64,000 nucleotides of DNA, from NCBI GenBank assembly GCA_951848785.1, contig CATOUR010000107.1, positions 1,240,001 through 1,304,000 of the forward strand. The letters are read 5' to 3'. The notes under the pieces are model-generated. The model searched no databases. It saw only the letters and a program-made list of their open reading frames with translations, and was not told where the DNA came from. The number at the start of each line of letters is the position of its first letter. Position 1 is the first letter of the stretch. The stretch is from Callosobruchus maculatus. Taxonomy: Eukaryota; Arthropoda; Insecta; Coleoptera; Chrysomelidae. A program made the position numbers and the translations under genes. Of the stretch, positions 45,863-57,158 are shown piece after piece.

Positions 45863-46330
45863 TGCTACAGATACACATGCTTATAAAGCATGCTATTAAT
45901 GACCAATGCTACTCCGTAGCATGTGTATACGCGCCTTGCTCAAAATAAGCATGCTAATTTCGAGCATGCTTAAAAAGCATGCTATTTATGAGCATGTTTA
46001 TCTGTAGCATTAGTCAGTGACAGTAGCATGCTAATTTCGAGCATGCTTATTAAAAAGCACGCTATTTATGAGCATGTGTATCTGTAGCATTAGTCAGTGA
46101 CAGTAGCATGCTAATTTTGAGCATGCTTAAAAAGCATGCTATTTATGAGCATGTGTATCTGTAGCATTAGTCAGTGACAGTAGCATGCTAATTTCGAGCA
46201 TGCTTAAAAAGCATGCTAGTTATGAGCATGTGTAGGTACCTGTAGCATTAGTCAGTGCCAGTAGCATGCTAATTTTGAGCATGCTTAAAATGTATGCTAT
46301 TTATGAGCATGTGTATTTGTAGCAGTAGGC
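45863..46330. repeat. GCATGC-palindrome element and ~79-bp tandem repeat
   Basis: 45863-46008 is bounded by GCTACAGATACACATGC and ATGTTTATCTGTAGC. From about 46001 four tandem units (80, 77, 81 and 78 bp) follow, each with TCTGTAGCATTAGTCAGTG, AGCATGCTAATTT, GAGCATGCTTAAAAAGCATG and ATTTATGAGCATGTGTA. Each unit could form nested hairpins. Confidence 0.8.
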
Positions 46331-46397
46331 TCTAACGCTTGCGTCTTACGTTACGTTGGCAGCAAATGAATTTGCGTCCCGGATCCTCCAATGAGCT

Positions 46398-46730
46398 GTG
46401 CAATTAGAGTACGGGGGCGGCATCTCGGTTAATGTAGCATTTCCATTTCCACCAGTGGCAGTCATCACCATCATCGACGACTATAATGGCGTTACGGCGC
46501 GCACGGCAAGCGGCAAGCGGAGGCCGCGCTGCGTCAAAGTGGATGACTGGGTCAGTAGGTCGGCCGCTCTGCAGATGCTGCCCACCACCACCACCTCACG
46601 CACCCGACCGCTTGGCTCGGCTGCTGTTGATGATGGCTGCCATCTTGCACCTAGACGGCGCTGTCGTCTTACCACCAAAAATATCGAACACTGCAGTGCT
46701 GCCGTTTTAGTACATTTATACTATTTCTAG
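46398..46730. other. GC-rich island of unknown nature
   Basis: A CpG-rich stretch open on both strands (for example 110 codons forward), with no recognisable domain. Bounded by the GCATGC tandem array on the left and AGTACATTT-repeat AT-rich sequence on the right. It may be an unrecognised exon or promoter-proximal CpG patch, or simply a GC-rich element fragment. Confidence 0.3.
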
Positions 46731-47000
46731 TACATTTCAGCCAAATTGAAGTACATTTTCGGTTTTCGAAAAATCAAGTCATTTGATAATTTCGGTCCGT
46801 AAAATCTTTATTTGACACGTTATTACTTCTGAAATGGATGTAGAATGCAAAAATTGTACGATTGTAGAGGTTTGAGAGCTTTTTTGCTCTTCAGAAAATT
46901 ATGCGCGCTTTGGCTCTTCAACAAGTCCGTTTCCAGGGGCAATGAAATTCACGGACTTTAGTACAATCTAGTACATCTTATTGCTTTGATTCAGTACATT
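46731..47000. other. Unassigned, AGTACATTT-containing
   Basis: TAGTACATTT or AGTACATTTC recurs at least four times between 46708 and 47002. No other feature. Confidence 0.35.
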
Positions 47001-47008
47001 TCAGAAAC

Positions 47009-47302
47009 CAGGGCCGTAGCTACGAGTTGACCATGGGGGGGTTCATGTTGACCTTGGGGGGGGTCATGTATAAAAGAAAACACTTTACTTTGTAATGTCT
47101 TAATTTGCTTAAAAGCTGTATAGATTGTGTCGCTACTAATGTGTCATGAGCGCCGAGGGATTGGTTAGTAGTAGAATAAATCACTAAGCTTGGAGAAAGC
47201 ATCTTGATTATTTTTGTTTTGTATTATTTTAGTAGTTATTTCATTCATGGGAATACTCATGGGGGGTTTGAACCCCCTAACCCCCCCTTATATACGGCCC
47301 TG
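47009..47302. mobile_element. hAT MITE, GGCCGTA family, copy 2
   Basis: Ends CAGGGCCGTAGC and, reversed, CAGGGCCGTATATAAGGGGG. Perfect 8-bp flanks TCAGAAAC (47001-47008, 47303-47310). 294 bp, no coding frame. Confidence 0.92.
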
Positions 47303-47342
47303 TCAGAAACGCACCGAGGCAGCACTGGAACACTGTGATAGC

Positions 47343-47512
47343 CAGGGCCGTATGTAAGAAGCGAGTTCAGGGGGTTCACCCCCCCCCCTAAAGTATTCCC
47401 ATTAATGAAATAAGCTACTAACACAAAATAAAAGTGATCGTGATGCTTTCTCCAAGCTTAGTGATTGAATATACCATACTAACCAATCGCTCAGCCCTCA
47501 TAATACATTTTC
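47343..47512. mobile_element. hAT MITE, GGCCGTA family, copy 3, truncated and reversed
   Basis: CAGGGCCGTATGTAAG end followed by the reversed interior (GATGCTTTCTCCAAGCTTAG). It breaks off near 47512, so no second end or duplication can be shown. Confidence 0.7.
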
Positions 47513-47618
47513 TCTAACAAAACGTAACGTAGTTCTGTAACTAGCGATAAGTAAATGTTTTTATGGAGCAGCGCTTTATTTAGCGCCCTGTAAGATTTGA
47601 GGACGTTTATTTATTTTT

Positions 47619-48979
47619 TCTTCACACACCGGTAGGTGGGTTTGGTGGGGGTGAAATTGGAGATGTTATGGGGGCGGGGTTGTAAAAGAGGAAAATTTGT
47701 AGTATTGATAATAGGCTGTCCATTGACCTGTGAAAGAGAGACCTAGCGCAATAACATGTTTTTTTTATCGGCAGGTAGGCGATGATTTGGTTGCAAGGGG
47801 ATCTCGGACTATAGCTTCATGCTATGTAATGTCCCTATAATTTTGGAAATCGGTGCATAGGGGGCGGAGCAATTAACAAAAAACAAAAAATTTCAGATAT
47901 TCCTCAAACTTAGTTTTTAGGCGTTTCAGGGGTTCCTTATTATTTTCTACTTTTTCTTTGGTGGGGGTGAAATTTGGGTAGTTAGGGGGGTAGCGGTTGT
48001 AAAACTGGAAAAATTCTCTGTAATCATAAGCTGTCCATTGACCTCTGAAAAAAAGATCTAGCGGCAGAATACACATATTTTAATCCCATCTGAACATTGC
48101 TTTGCATATTACAGAAACCAAGAGACAGAGTTTTCAGATGTAAACATTCGAGTATTGCTTTATATCGTTCTGTATTGTGTAACATGGAAACTGTTGAATT
48201 GATTTTAATGAAATTTCGACACAGTCTTGTTATTTTGGTGGGGATGAAAGGCGCTCATGGCTTTTAGAAGTCATGTCAGTGGCGGCTCAGCAATAATCAA
48301 AAAACTAAAAATACAGGGTGTCCCACGACGATTAAGAGAAGCAATATATCGGAACTGGGCAGTAGTAGCGAATTATAATTTTGGGGGTGTAAATTAAAGC
48401 AAATAGAGTATCTTTTCCCATTATTGTGTCACCCAATGGGGTATTTGTTTTTGGTCACGTGAAGTCCGATTCAAAATTTTTACTCGGACACCCTGTATAT
48501 TTGTGACTTTTTGTGTTCCTCCCGATAAAACAATTCCAACACTTGGGGTCTAAAGTGATTAATTCAAGAGCTACAGGTACTTAAAGGCCTGTATCACTGC
48601 CATCATGAAACACTACCAAAGTAATTTAGCTGGTAGGGATACATGTTATAATCTATGGTAGTTTGGTAGTGGAACCATCACCAACACCCTGTATAAGAAA
48701 AGCTCAAATTTCGTTGTTACGCGTAGGTACCTGATCAGTTTTTACTTTTTCTGGGTGGGAGTGAAATTGGGGTGATTGTGGGGAAGGTGTCTTGTATTCA
48801 TAATAGGCTGTCCTGGCTTGTGAAGAAAAGACTCAGCGAAGTAATATTCTTTTTTTGTGGGCAGGCGAGCGTTGATTTGGTTGCAAGGGCATCTCAAACT
48901 ATAGCTTCATGCTATGGGAAGATAATAAACTGGTATCACCGTAATGTGTGGGGAATGTTAAGTCAATCAACTTGACTTT
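47619..48979 (+). mobile_element. Helentron-like non-autonomous element, copy H3
   Basis: 5' end TCTTCACACACCGGTAGGTG, partly decayed. The 3' end has GTGTGGGGAATG and the AGTCAATCAACTTGACT hairpin at 48961-48977. Shares TGTCCATTGACCTGTGAA and the TTGGTTGCAAGGG box with H1, H2 and H4. A family J element (48312-48695) is inserted. Lacks the GTCN microsatellite. Confidence 0.65.
48312..48695. mobile_element. TA-type MITE, family J, copy D, in H3
   Basis: TACAGGGTGTCCCACGACG to CACCCTGTATA. The left arm is complete and most of the right arm is deleted. Confidence 0.75.
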
Positions 48980-49028
48980 ATAGTATAGTATTGTGCAGTT
49001 TATATGCAAAATTGAGTTGAAATGCGCA

Positions 49029-49316
49029 TCATAGTGATTTATTATGACGATAACAGAGAATAACGAGACTAGCAATGGAATATTTATTCAAAAATCGTCC
49101 ACAACTATCATTCAAAGTAGGTACTCGCTTGTTATAAACTTCTGACAAACCATTTTTTTTGTGGTCTGGTCTGTGTATACCCATCACAGCGTAATTGAAC
49201 CACGCATAAAAATGAATTCTTGGACCAGGAATTACACCCTCATTCAAGAATACCATATCTTCCCACACGTGGAAATCTGTAATTATCTTGAAGGTATAAT
49301 GTGATATTTTTGACAT
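49029..49316 (-). other. Unrecognised open frame
   Basis: A 95-codon minus-strand frame with non-repetitive composition (VWEDMVFLNEGVIPGPRIHF then YAWFNYAVMG). No family recognised. It lies in a 1.3-kb patch (49000-50280) without repeat matches in this window, so it could be an exon of an unknown gene, but no convincing splice sites were found. Confidence 0.25.
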
Positions 49317-50280
49317 GCATATTAAGCGAATGTTTTCAATTCAATACTGGCAAAGTCTTGAAAATAAGATACCGAAATCTTAAATCAAGAATATAAAAAT
49401 CTTGGAAAAAAAAGTAATGAATGTTTCACCTATAAGAATACTCCACATTGACTGAAGCATTTCATAATCTTGGCGCAAATACCTCAAGATTTTGGTCTTT
49501 TTTGGAAGAAGCATCTAAGGGTATCTATATAAGCGTTCGGCAATTTCACTTTATATAGTATTTTTCAAAATTCATGTTGAAAACTACCGAGTATCACAGA
49601 GCATAAAAAATATGTACCTGAACTTTTGAACTAGAAGAAAATGTTACGCCCATCACCGGTCCGCTTATATTCCATTCACAGCTACTTACATAAATATATT
49701 GCTTATCACATACTTGGTACTTAGATAGGAACATCTGTATGAAGTCCCCACAACCCCAACTCCTCAACAATTCTTTCATGGGAGTATAACAATATAACAC
49801 ACAAACACAGGTGAAATTATGAATTATTAACAAATGACTATGAGGCCTGTGACCTCTGGCCTATGGCGATCTATCAATGAACATAACCCAGGAGTATTAT
49901 CATATACTCGATGGAAGTACTCCACGACCTTTAAACTCTTGTATTTTTGTATTGTGCTTTTGATTGAAGTAATAAGAGCTCAGTTTGGAAAATATGATAT
50001 CCTTACTAAAACCTTATGAAATACTTGGCCAAAGAGTATTGAAATTTTAGTTGTGAAGAAAATTATATTTTTGGTGACATCATCAATCAGTATTGAAATC
50101 AAAATATATTTTACTTGCTTGAAATTAACCATAACTTCTTCATCAGAAAAATTTTCTCAAATTGAGAACAGATGTTGCATATCCTTACAAGATTATCAGA
50201 ATTCTTGAATTGAGAATATATTTTTTGAGTGCCACCACACCATGATACACGACAGTAGAAATGGTTTTTTATTTTTATTT
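49317..50280. other. Unassigned; second unrecognised frame at 49594-49833
   Basis: A 79-codon minus-strand frame (49594-49833) includes MKELLRSWGCGDFIQMFLSK. The rest is AT-rich with no paired ends or matches to the other repeats. Confidence 0.25.
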
Positions 50281-50284
50281 TTAT

Positions 50285-50395
50285 GATCGGCCTCCCGCAA
50301 AGGCTTAAAGCCTATGGCGCTGTAGAAGCGCTGCGAGAGGATAAGTATCGGTTCACGTTAGATTTGAAACGCTGCAGGTTGCAGTGTTATATAAA
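50285..50395 (-). pseudogene. LINE 3'-end fragment
   Basis: GGCTTAAAGCCTATGGCGCT and AGCGCTGCGAGAGGATAA match the 3' end of the LINE relic at 31790-32835 (same orientation) and, reversed, 7380-7443. Confidence 0.75.
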
Positions 50396-50529
50396 TTCGT
50401 CAATTGCTTTATTTCATACAACACATAGAGGATAGTTTATAAATGAGAGAAAAGAAAGTAGCATATGCTACTATTAATTACAAAATCCTCCTTGAAAAAA
50501 CCTTCAGGATTAGAAGAAATTACCACCTG

Positions 50530-51390
50530 ACATGAGTCATCCTGAGATCGTTGTTGTGCAACAGGAGATTCTACATGGAGTCTCAGAGAAATAGGAATCA
50601 ATGGAGGAACCAGAAGTGTGATCTCCCACAGGGTAGTGTACTGGCGCCTCTTCTATTCAATTAGTACACGAATAATCAACCTGTCCGCCATTCTACAAAT
50701 ATTTTCACCTACGCCGATAATGCAGCCATTACGTGCCAATCCGAAGACATCGAGGAAGTCGAAAAAAGGTTGACAGAGTACTAGCAGGAATGTCCGAATA
50801 CTGAAAGTTAAACCAGATATGCCCAAACCCAAAATGAAACTCAAGCCTGCCTATTCCGTCTTGATAACCGGCAAGCGAATAGGGAACTACAAATAGAATG
50901 GAATTCAACCAGGCTTCAGCACTGTCCAAATCCAGTTTATCTGAGTGTTACCACAGTAGTTTGTCTCATAAAAAAACACGTAGAGAAGACTAGAGCAAAA
51001 GTGAATACGAAGAAGAGAAGTTTCATGCAAGGCAGAACGATGTAAAACAGTTACTGGATAAAACATGGGCACAAGCCCGCAGCATCCAGACTTAAATCCA
51101 GGAAAAATTTCATTATGTCAACAAATCCACTAACAGACTTCAAATCAGTAATCAAGGAGGTACTGTTGTAGTGTTGTGGGTACTGTGGCAGCGACAGCTA
51201 ACAGAAAACCGCATACCAACTTTGAATCCAACTGAAAGCCTCTTTGCTGGGTCACAACTGAAATGGAGACCTGGGGATAACCTAGTAAGATAGAGATACG
51301 CTGAGAACAATGCATGCGCCTGTGGGGAGAACCAGATGATGCAGTGTGCCAGCCACTGGAAAGAGATATGAGCTAATACAGATACTCATT
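50530..51390 (+). pseudogene. Jockey-type LINE reverse transcriptase relic
   Basis: The frame reads NRRFYMESQRNRNQWRNQK, DLPQGSVLAPLLFN (motif B), a stop, YTNNQPV, then NIFTYADNAAITCQSEDIEE, where the YADD motif has become YADN, so the second catalytic Asp is lost. EVEKRLTEY follows, then broken matches such as SLFAGSQLKWRPGD and CACGENQMMQ, a remnant of the terminal Cys motif. This is a family distinct from the other RT relics here. Stops are frequent after 50780. Confidence 0.78.
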
Positions 51391-51407
51391 TCTGACTTAT
51401 GACGTCT

Positions 51408-53132
51408 GTGATCCATAACTACGTGGTGATGCAAACATGCATTTTTTTAAATGGAACACCCTATATATTATTCCATATTCAAATTCTACTAATGATTTCC
51501 GTTATTCCAATATAGAGGATTGTTACGTTATACAGGGTATTTCAAAAGTTATGACCATTTTTATATCCAAATCGCGGTCAAATGAACATACTGTGTATCA
51601 AAAAGCAATGAATCAAAAATTAATTTTCTTACATGAGAAGATTAAAAATATCCTCTAGTTTTAAAATCGGCTATAAAAAAGGCAGGTGACGCATATTAGT
51701 ATACAGGGTGATGTAGAACGCAAAATCCAGATTTTCTCTTTTTTTTAAATGTAACCCCCAATATTTTATTATCCCAAAGAATTGCTTTTAATATGCTCTT
51801 TCATCTTTGTATAGCACTTGTTGTACCTACGTCCATCAGTTTCCGAGATATTTCGATTTTTTGGTAACTTAAAGTATAGCTTCTATTTGTGTACTGAAAT
51901 TTATTTATTTTGAGAAAGTACTATTTAATTTATTTTTTTATTTAACGAACAACTAAATTATAAGGTCATGATGCTATTTGGTGAAGTCAAAACCCTAGAT
52001 CATCGAGATAATAAAGTCAAGGATACTGAGGAAACAATTTTGTAGGCGTGATGCATAATTATCAAGCAGATTTATCAGGTAGGCTTTGAAAAATTGACAG
52101 TTTTCATAACCTGCTCAATAATTCCTTACTGTGTGAAAAACCAGCTTTCAAAATTAATTTTTCCATTGAGGGTATTTAGGAGAATGGTTGAGAAATTGTC
52201 TACTTGCCTCTAGAATATATCAACTATGAACAGCAATATCCAGAACGGAGGCAATCTAAAACTAATGCGTTTGAAAGATTGAAGAATCGTTTTATTTGGA
52301 CTGTGTCGTTTAATATTTCATAGCCTACCTGATACATCTGCTTGATAATTATGCATGACGTCTCTAAAATTGTTTCCTCAGCACACTTGACCTATATCAT
52401 CTCGTTAATTCAGTGTTTTGACTTGATCAAGTACTATTATGGCCTTACATTTTAGTTGTTTGTTAAGCAAAAATAAAATTTTATAGTATTTTCTCAAAAT
52501 AAATAAATTTTAGTAAACAAATAGAAGGTATATTTAAAATTTGTAGAAAAATCGAAATATATCAGAAACTAATGAATGCAGCCATAACAAGTGCTATACA
52601 AAGATGAAAGAGCATATTAAAGGCAATTCTTTGGGATAATAAAATATTGGGGGTTACATTTAAAAAAAGAGAGAAAATCTAGATTTTGTATTCTACATCA
52701 CCCTGTATACGAATATGCGTCACGGGCTTTGTTTATAGCCGATTTTAAAACTAGAGGATATTCTTAATCTTTTCATGTAAAAAAAATAATTTTTGATTCA
52801 TCACTTTTTTATATACAGTACGTTCATTTGACCGCGATTTGGATATAAAAATGGTCATAACTTTTGAAGTACCCTGTATAAGGTAACAATATCCTACATT
52901 GGAAGAACAGAAATCATTAGTAGAATTTGAATATGGAATAATATATAGGGTGTCTCATTTAAAAAAATGCATGTTTGCATTACCACGTAGTTATGGATCA
53001 CCCTGTATAAATCTAAATATTTTCTTAGCAAGAAGCATATCCGTGGCTACAACTTTTATATACAACTTTTTTCGCTATCTTCTACAGTAGTGGAGTTATC
53101 GACCGAGCCGGGTACTAAAAACTCACCCTGTA
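51408..53132. mobile_element. Palindromic element, family A, copy 2 (left end missing)
   Basis: Matches 7660-9515 throughout but begins at GTGATCCATAACTACGTGG, lacking about the first 130 bp. The right end CTCACCCTGTATA is complete. Arms pair around a centre near 52170. The absence of one terminus makes it immobile. Confidence 0.83.
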
Positions 53133-53440
53133 TATAAGTTTTTCTTTCTTTAATTTCTAATTAACTAGTACTAATATTATATAAAGAAATTAGAAAAGCT
53201 TAAAAATTTAAGAAAATAAAAATAATATTTACGAAGACATAAAACTAATCAATTAATTCAACTGATGTAGCTCATACACGATTAAATAAATAAAAATTTT
53301 CATTTTTGGGTGTCAGAATTTTCAATGTTATACCGCAAACATTACAAAATTTGACTTAATTTACCTTGTTCAAAAAATAAATTGAAACTTTTCATGAAAA
53401 AACATATCCAAATGAGAATCCCTGTCAGCAGTAAATGTAC
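53133..53440. other. Unassigned AT-rich sequence
   Basis: No feature recognised. Confidence 0.3.
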
Positions 53441-53448
53441 CTCTGTAC

Positions 53449-53612
53449 CATGGGCGTCAGCAGAGGGGTGCAGGGGGGGGCGCGGCCCCCCTTGGAGCAG
53501 TGAAGATAAGAAACTTGTATCAGCAAAAATCAAATACCCTTATTTGAGTACTCAATTTAAGTAAGTCGCCCCCCCCCCCCCCCCAGTGAGCAATTTTCTG
53601 CTGGCGCCCTTG
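53449..53612. mobile_element. Miniature hAT-like element (164 bp)
   Basis: Ends CATGGGCGTCAGCAGA and, reversed, CAAGGGCGCCAGCAGAAA. 8-bp flanks CTCTGTAC and CTCTGCAC differ at one base (53441-53448, 53613-53620). Interior G-run then a C-run at 53569-53584. Confidence 0.72.
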
Positions 53613-53629
53613 CTCTGCACTGTACTTCT

Positions 53630-54118
53630 ACCCTCACCCCCAGCTTTTTTTCAAATAGTGCATAGCTTTTCCTACATAAATTCCCAAAGCTTTTCCTACA
53701 TGAATGAAGTCATTATTCTATCTAAAATCTTATAGTGCCTTTGGTTTCATAGACAAACCAATTTTTTCGTAAAGTCATACATAAGATAAATAAAATAAGG
53801 ATTTGTTTGGGGCCTAATATTTTCGTAATTAAAAAGGATTAAAAAATTATTTTTTTTTTCGAAAGCATGGGATATAAGTTGTTCAGTACCCTAAAAACCT
53901 AAATGAGGTAGAGATATTATTTGTGTATGAAAACCTATGGGGTTCTATTTGGAAATTTGGAAACAAAAAGTTGGGGGTGAGTGTTCGAAAATGATGTATA
54001 AAAAAGTGTTATGAAAACATGGAATGATAGACCCTATAGTACCTTCGAAATTACAACTCAGTTCTTCCTTGTACCGTTTTTCGTTACGAGAATATCACGT
54101 GTCAAGGAAATTCTGAAA
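53630..54118. repeat. Family C palindrome, partial copy
   Basis: Right-arm type sequence: TACGAGAATATCACGTGTCA then AAGGAAATTCTGAAATT, GGAATGATAGACCCTATAG and TTGGGGGTGAGTG match 26700-26850. The terminal CACCCTGTA is missing. Confidence 0.62.
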
Positions 54119-54498
54119 TTCTGGGACAAAAACAATTTTAATGGGCAAAGAGATGATCACACCCGTTATCACCGTTACTCTTTTGTGATACACATGTTTT
54201 TAATGGAATTTTCCAGGAGGGATCACAGGTGCAGCAGCCCCCCCCACCCCTGTTCAATTAACCATGTCTCTGTTACGGCAAGGACGAAAAAAATCAGTGA
54301 AAAAATCTTTGTAGCTTTCAAAAAATAGTTCGTTCGAATAATATTCATTGACCCCCTCTATAAAATGGAAAAAAAATTCACACAGTTCTCCTTTAGCCGT
54401 TTTGAAGATCACTGATTCTTTTTTAAATATGGTGGGGAGACGGAGAGGTTTATCCCTAAAAATGTTTATTCATAGAGAAAGATGGTAAATAAAAAAAC
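54119..54498. other. Unassigned
   Basis: AT-rich with a C-run at 54239-54246. A short open frame has no recognised motif. Confidence 0.3.
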
Positions 54499-54982
54499 GG
54501 AGTCAAGTTGATTGACTCAGTACTTCCCACACATTATGGTAGGTAATACTAGTTTATTATTTTCACATAGCATGCAGCTATAAACTGTGATATCCTTGTA
54601 GCCAAATCATCGCTCACCCGCACGCAAAAAATTGTATTATGCCGCCAAGTCTTTCTTTCTCAGGTCAATGAATAGTCTATACGTTAACAACAAATTTTTC
54701 AGTTTTACAACCTCCCACCCCCAAATACCCCAATTTCATCCCTGCCCAAAACGGCAGAAAATGATCAGGAACCCCTTATGCACCCAAAAATGAAGTTTGA
54801 GCTGTTTTACATTTTTATTTTTTTATTATTGCTGCGCCGCCACTGTCAGGATTTCTAAAAACCATACGTGTTTTCCATCCTCGCCACTGTCATAATACTG
54901 TGTCAAAATTTTATTAAAATGAAGTCAATAGTTTCGCACTACAGAACGCTTCTGAAGCAGTATTCGTATGTACACATCTATA

Positions 54983-57158
54983 TACAGGGTGGGCCAATAG
55001 TGCGTGGACGGAGGATTGTGGGCTTACTAAAAAATATTTTGAAAATCTGTCACTCGATAAATTTTGACGTTTATACAGGGTGATTCATATCAAAACTTAC
55101 ATTTTTTTTGAATGGAACCCCCTATATATTATTGCATATTTGCATTCCTTGGTCAATTCTAGTGTGGACTTTGTGTATCACATATGGAACTTTAAACGAA
55201 CGGTTTAGGCACAAAACACCTTTTTTGGTATAAGTAGGTATCAGAAAAAAATTGAATATCGCAGCGATTATAAAACTTAGAAGGCCGTGACTTTGCGGTA
55301 TGACTAAGCATGAAATGCGTCACCTTATGTCAGACGGCTAAATTTGAGTTCTTTTTGTACTTGGAGAAATCAGTAGATTAATTAAGGAAACTTCAATCAC
55401 AGATAACTTGATTTTTTCAAATGGGAATGCCTATTTTGGATTAAAGAATCAAATGTAAAATTAGATTACCTTTCTAACGATATAGCATTCTCGATATCAA
55501 TCTTTTTTGGTTTTCATTTTATTTCAAATTTTCAGTCAAATCGGTGTTTTTCAATTTTCCTGCGTGCAAGCAACCTAGCAGGCCATGAAAAATAAACAAA
55601 AGCTCGTTAATATGGAAGAAACCAACTAACTTAGTAGAAAGATGCAAACAAACTAGAGCAACGAGGCAAGATTATGAAAATTTCTTACAACATATTAGCT
55701 CTAACCGGATACAGCAGCGGCAAGATATCTAATGTCAATGAGTAGCTGGGGTATGACAGAAGTGTTCATTTTTCACAGCCTACTAGCTATTGAGGTCTAC
55801 TAGAGCTTGACAACTTTCCAAAACTATTAAAAATTTTGAAACAAAAGGAAAACTACCAGCGATTTTTGCTTACAGTCTAACATGTTTAGAATGAAATTTA
55901 ACATTTAATGGGATAAAAAAATTAGTCATTTCCGTTTAGTTAAGTCAAAAGTGACGATATCTCCAACTGGAGCATTCTGAACATCTATTGAAATAATTGC
56001 TAGAATTTTTTAATTTCGCTATGTTGTAATTGCGATTATTTCATGTAGTTTTCTACAAACTAAATTATGTTTTACAATTCAAACAGACTGCAAATCAAGT
56101 TTCATTTTCCACGATTTTTCTAATAAGTAGAAGAAGAATTTGAAGGGTTCCAGTCAGAGGTATCATTACTTTTGACTTTGAATTTATCTCGCAATCGACG
56201 TCTAGGGCACAATCCGTTCTAATCACGTATTTTGTTTAGAATGTCCAAATTAACCTAAATTCCTACACCTGTCAACGGTGACAGTACTGACAGTTCGATT
56301 CCTTAAAGTCTGACGCGTCCAAAAACTCTACATTTTGCGACGAAAAGTTATCGTTATTAACGACAAAGTTAACCATAACCATAACGAAATTGTCGTTTGC
56401 CGTGACTGACCAAAAACTCTCTAATCTTGCCTCGTTGTTCTAGTTAGTTTGCATCTTTCTACTAAGTTAGTTGGTTTCTTCCATATTAACGAACTTTTGT
56501 TTATTTTTCATGGCCTTCTAGGTTGCTTGCATGCAGGAAAATTGAAAAACACCCATTTGGCTGAAAATTTGAAATAAAATGAAAACAAAAAAAGATTGAT
56601 ATCGAGAGTGCTACATCGTTAGAAAGGTAATCAAATTTTACATTTGATTCTTTAAACCAACATAGGCATTCCCATTTGAAAAAATCAAGTTATCTGTGAT
56701 TGAATAGTTTCCTTAATTCATCCTCTGGTTTCTCCAAGTACAAAAAGAATTCAAATTTGGTCGTCTGACCTATGGTGACGCATTTCATGCTTAATGGTAC
56801 CGCAAAGTCACGGCCTTCTAAATTTTATAATCGCTGCGATATTCATTTTTTTTCTGATACCTACTTATACCAAAAAAGGTGATTTGCGCCTAAACGGTTC
56901 GTTTAAAGTTCCATGTGTGATACATAAAGTCACACTAGAATTGACCAAGGAATCCAAATATACAATAATATATAGGGGGTTCTATTCAAAAAAATATAAG
57001 TTTGATATGAATCACCCTGTATAAACGTCAAAATTTAAGTGAAAATATTTTTACGTTATAGCCCTTAAGGGTCCCTACCATGATCAAGTGACAGATTTTT
57101 GAAATATTTTTTAGTAAGTTCACAATCCTCCGCCCACGCACTATTGGCCCACCCTGTA
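54983..57158. mobile_element. Palindromic element, family B, copy 3 (2.18 kb), nested in H4
   Basis: Ends TACAGGGTGGGCCAATAGTG and its complement ending CCACCCTGTA. Arms share the family B landmarks with 38308-40489, but the outermost ~90 bp are unrelated to that copy. A TACAGGGTGATTCATATC box lies inside each arm. A piece of the GAGAGTTTTTGGTC MITE (56181-56421) sits in the right arm only. Confidence 0.85.
56181..56421. mobile_element. Truncated GAGAGTTTTTGGTC MITE, reversed
   Basis: Reverse copy of 11227 to about 11470, with complete terminus GACCAAAAACTCTC followed by TA at 56422-56423. The other half is missing. Confidence 0.78.

Noticed and set aside
46398..46730. 110-codon frame as a host exon
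   Set aside because: Composition explains the open frames on both strands, and no splice sites or known motif were found. Reported only as a GC-rich island.
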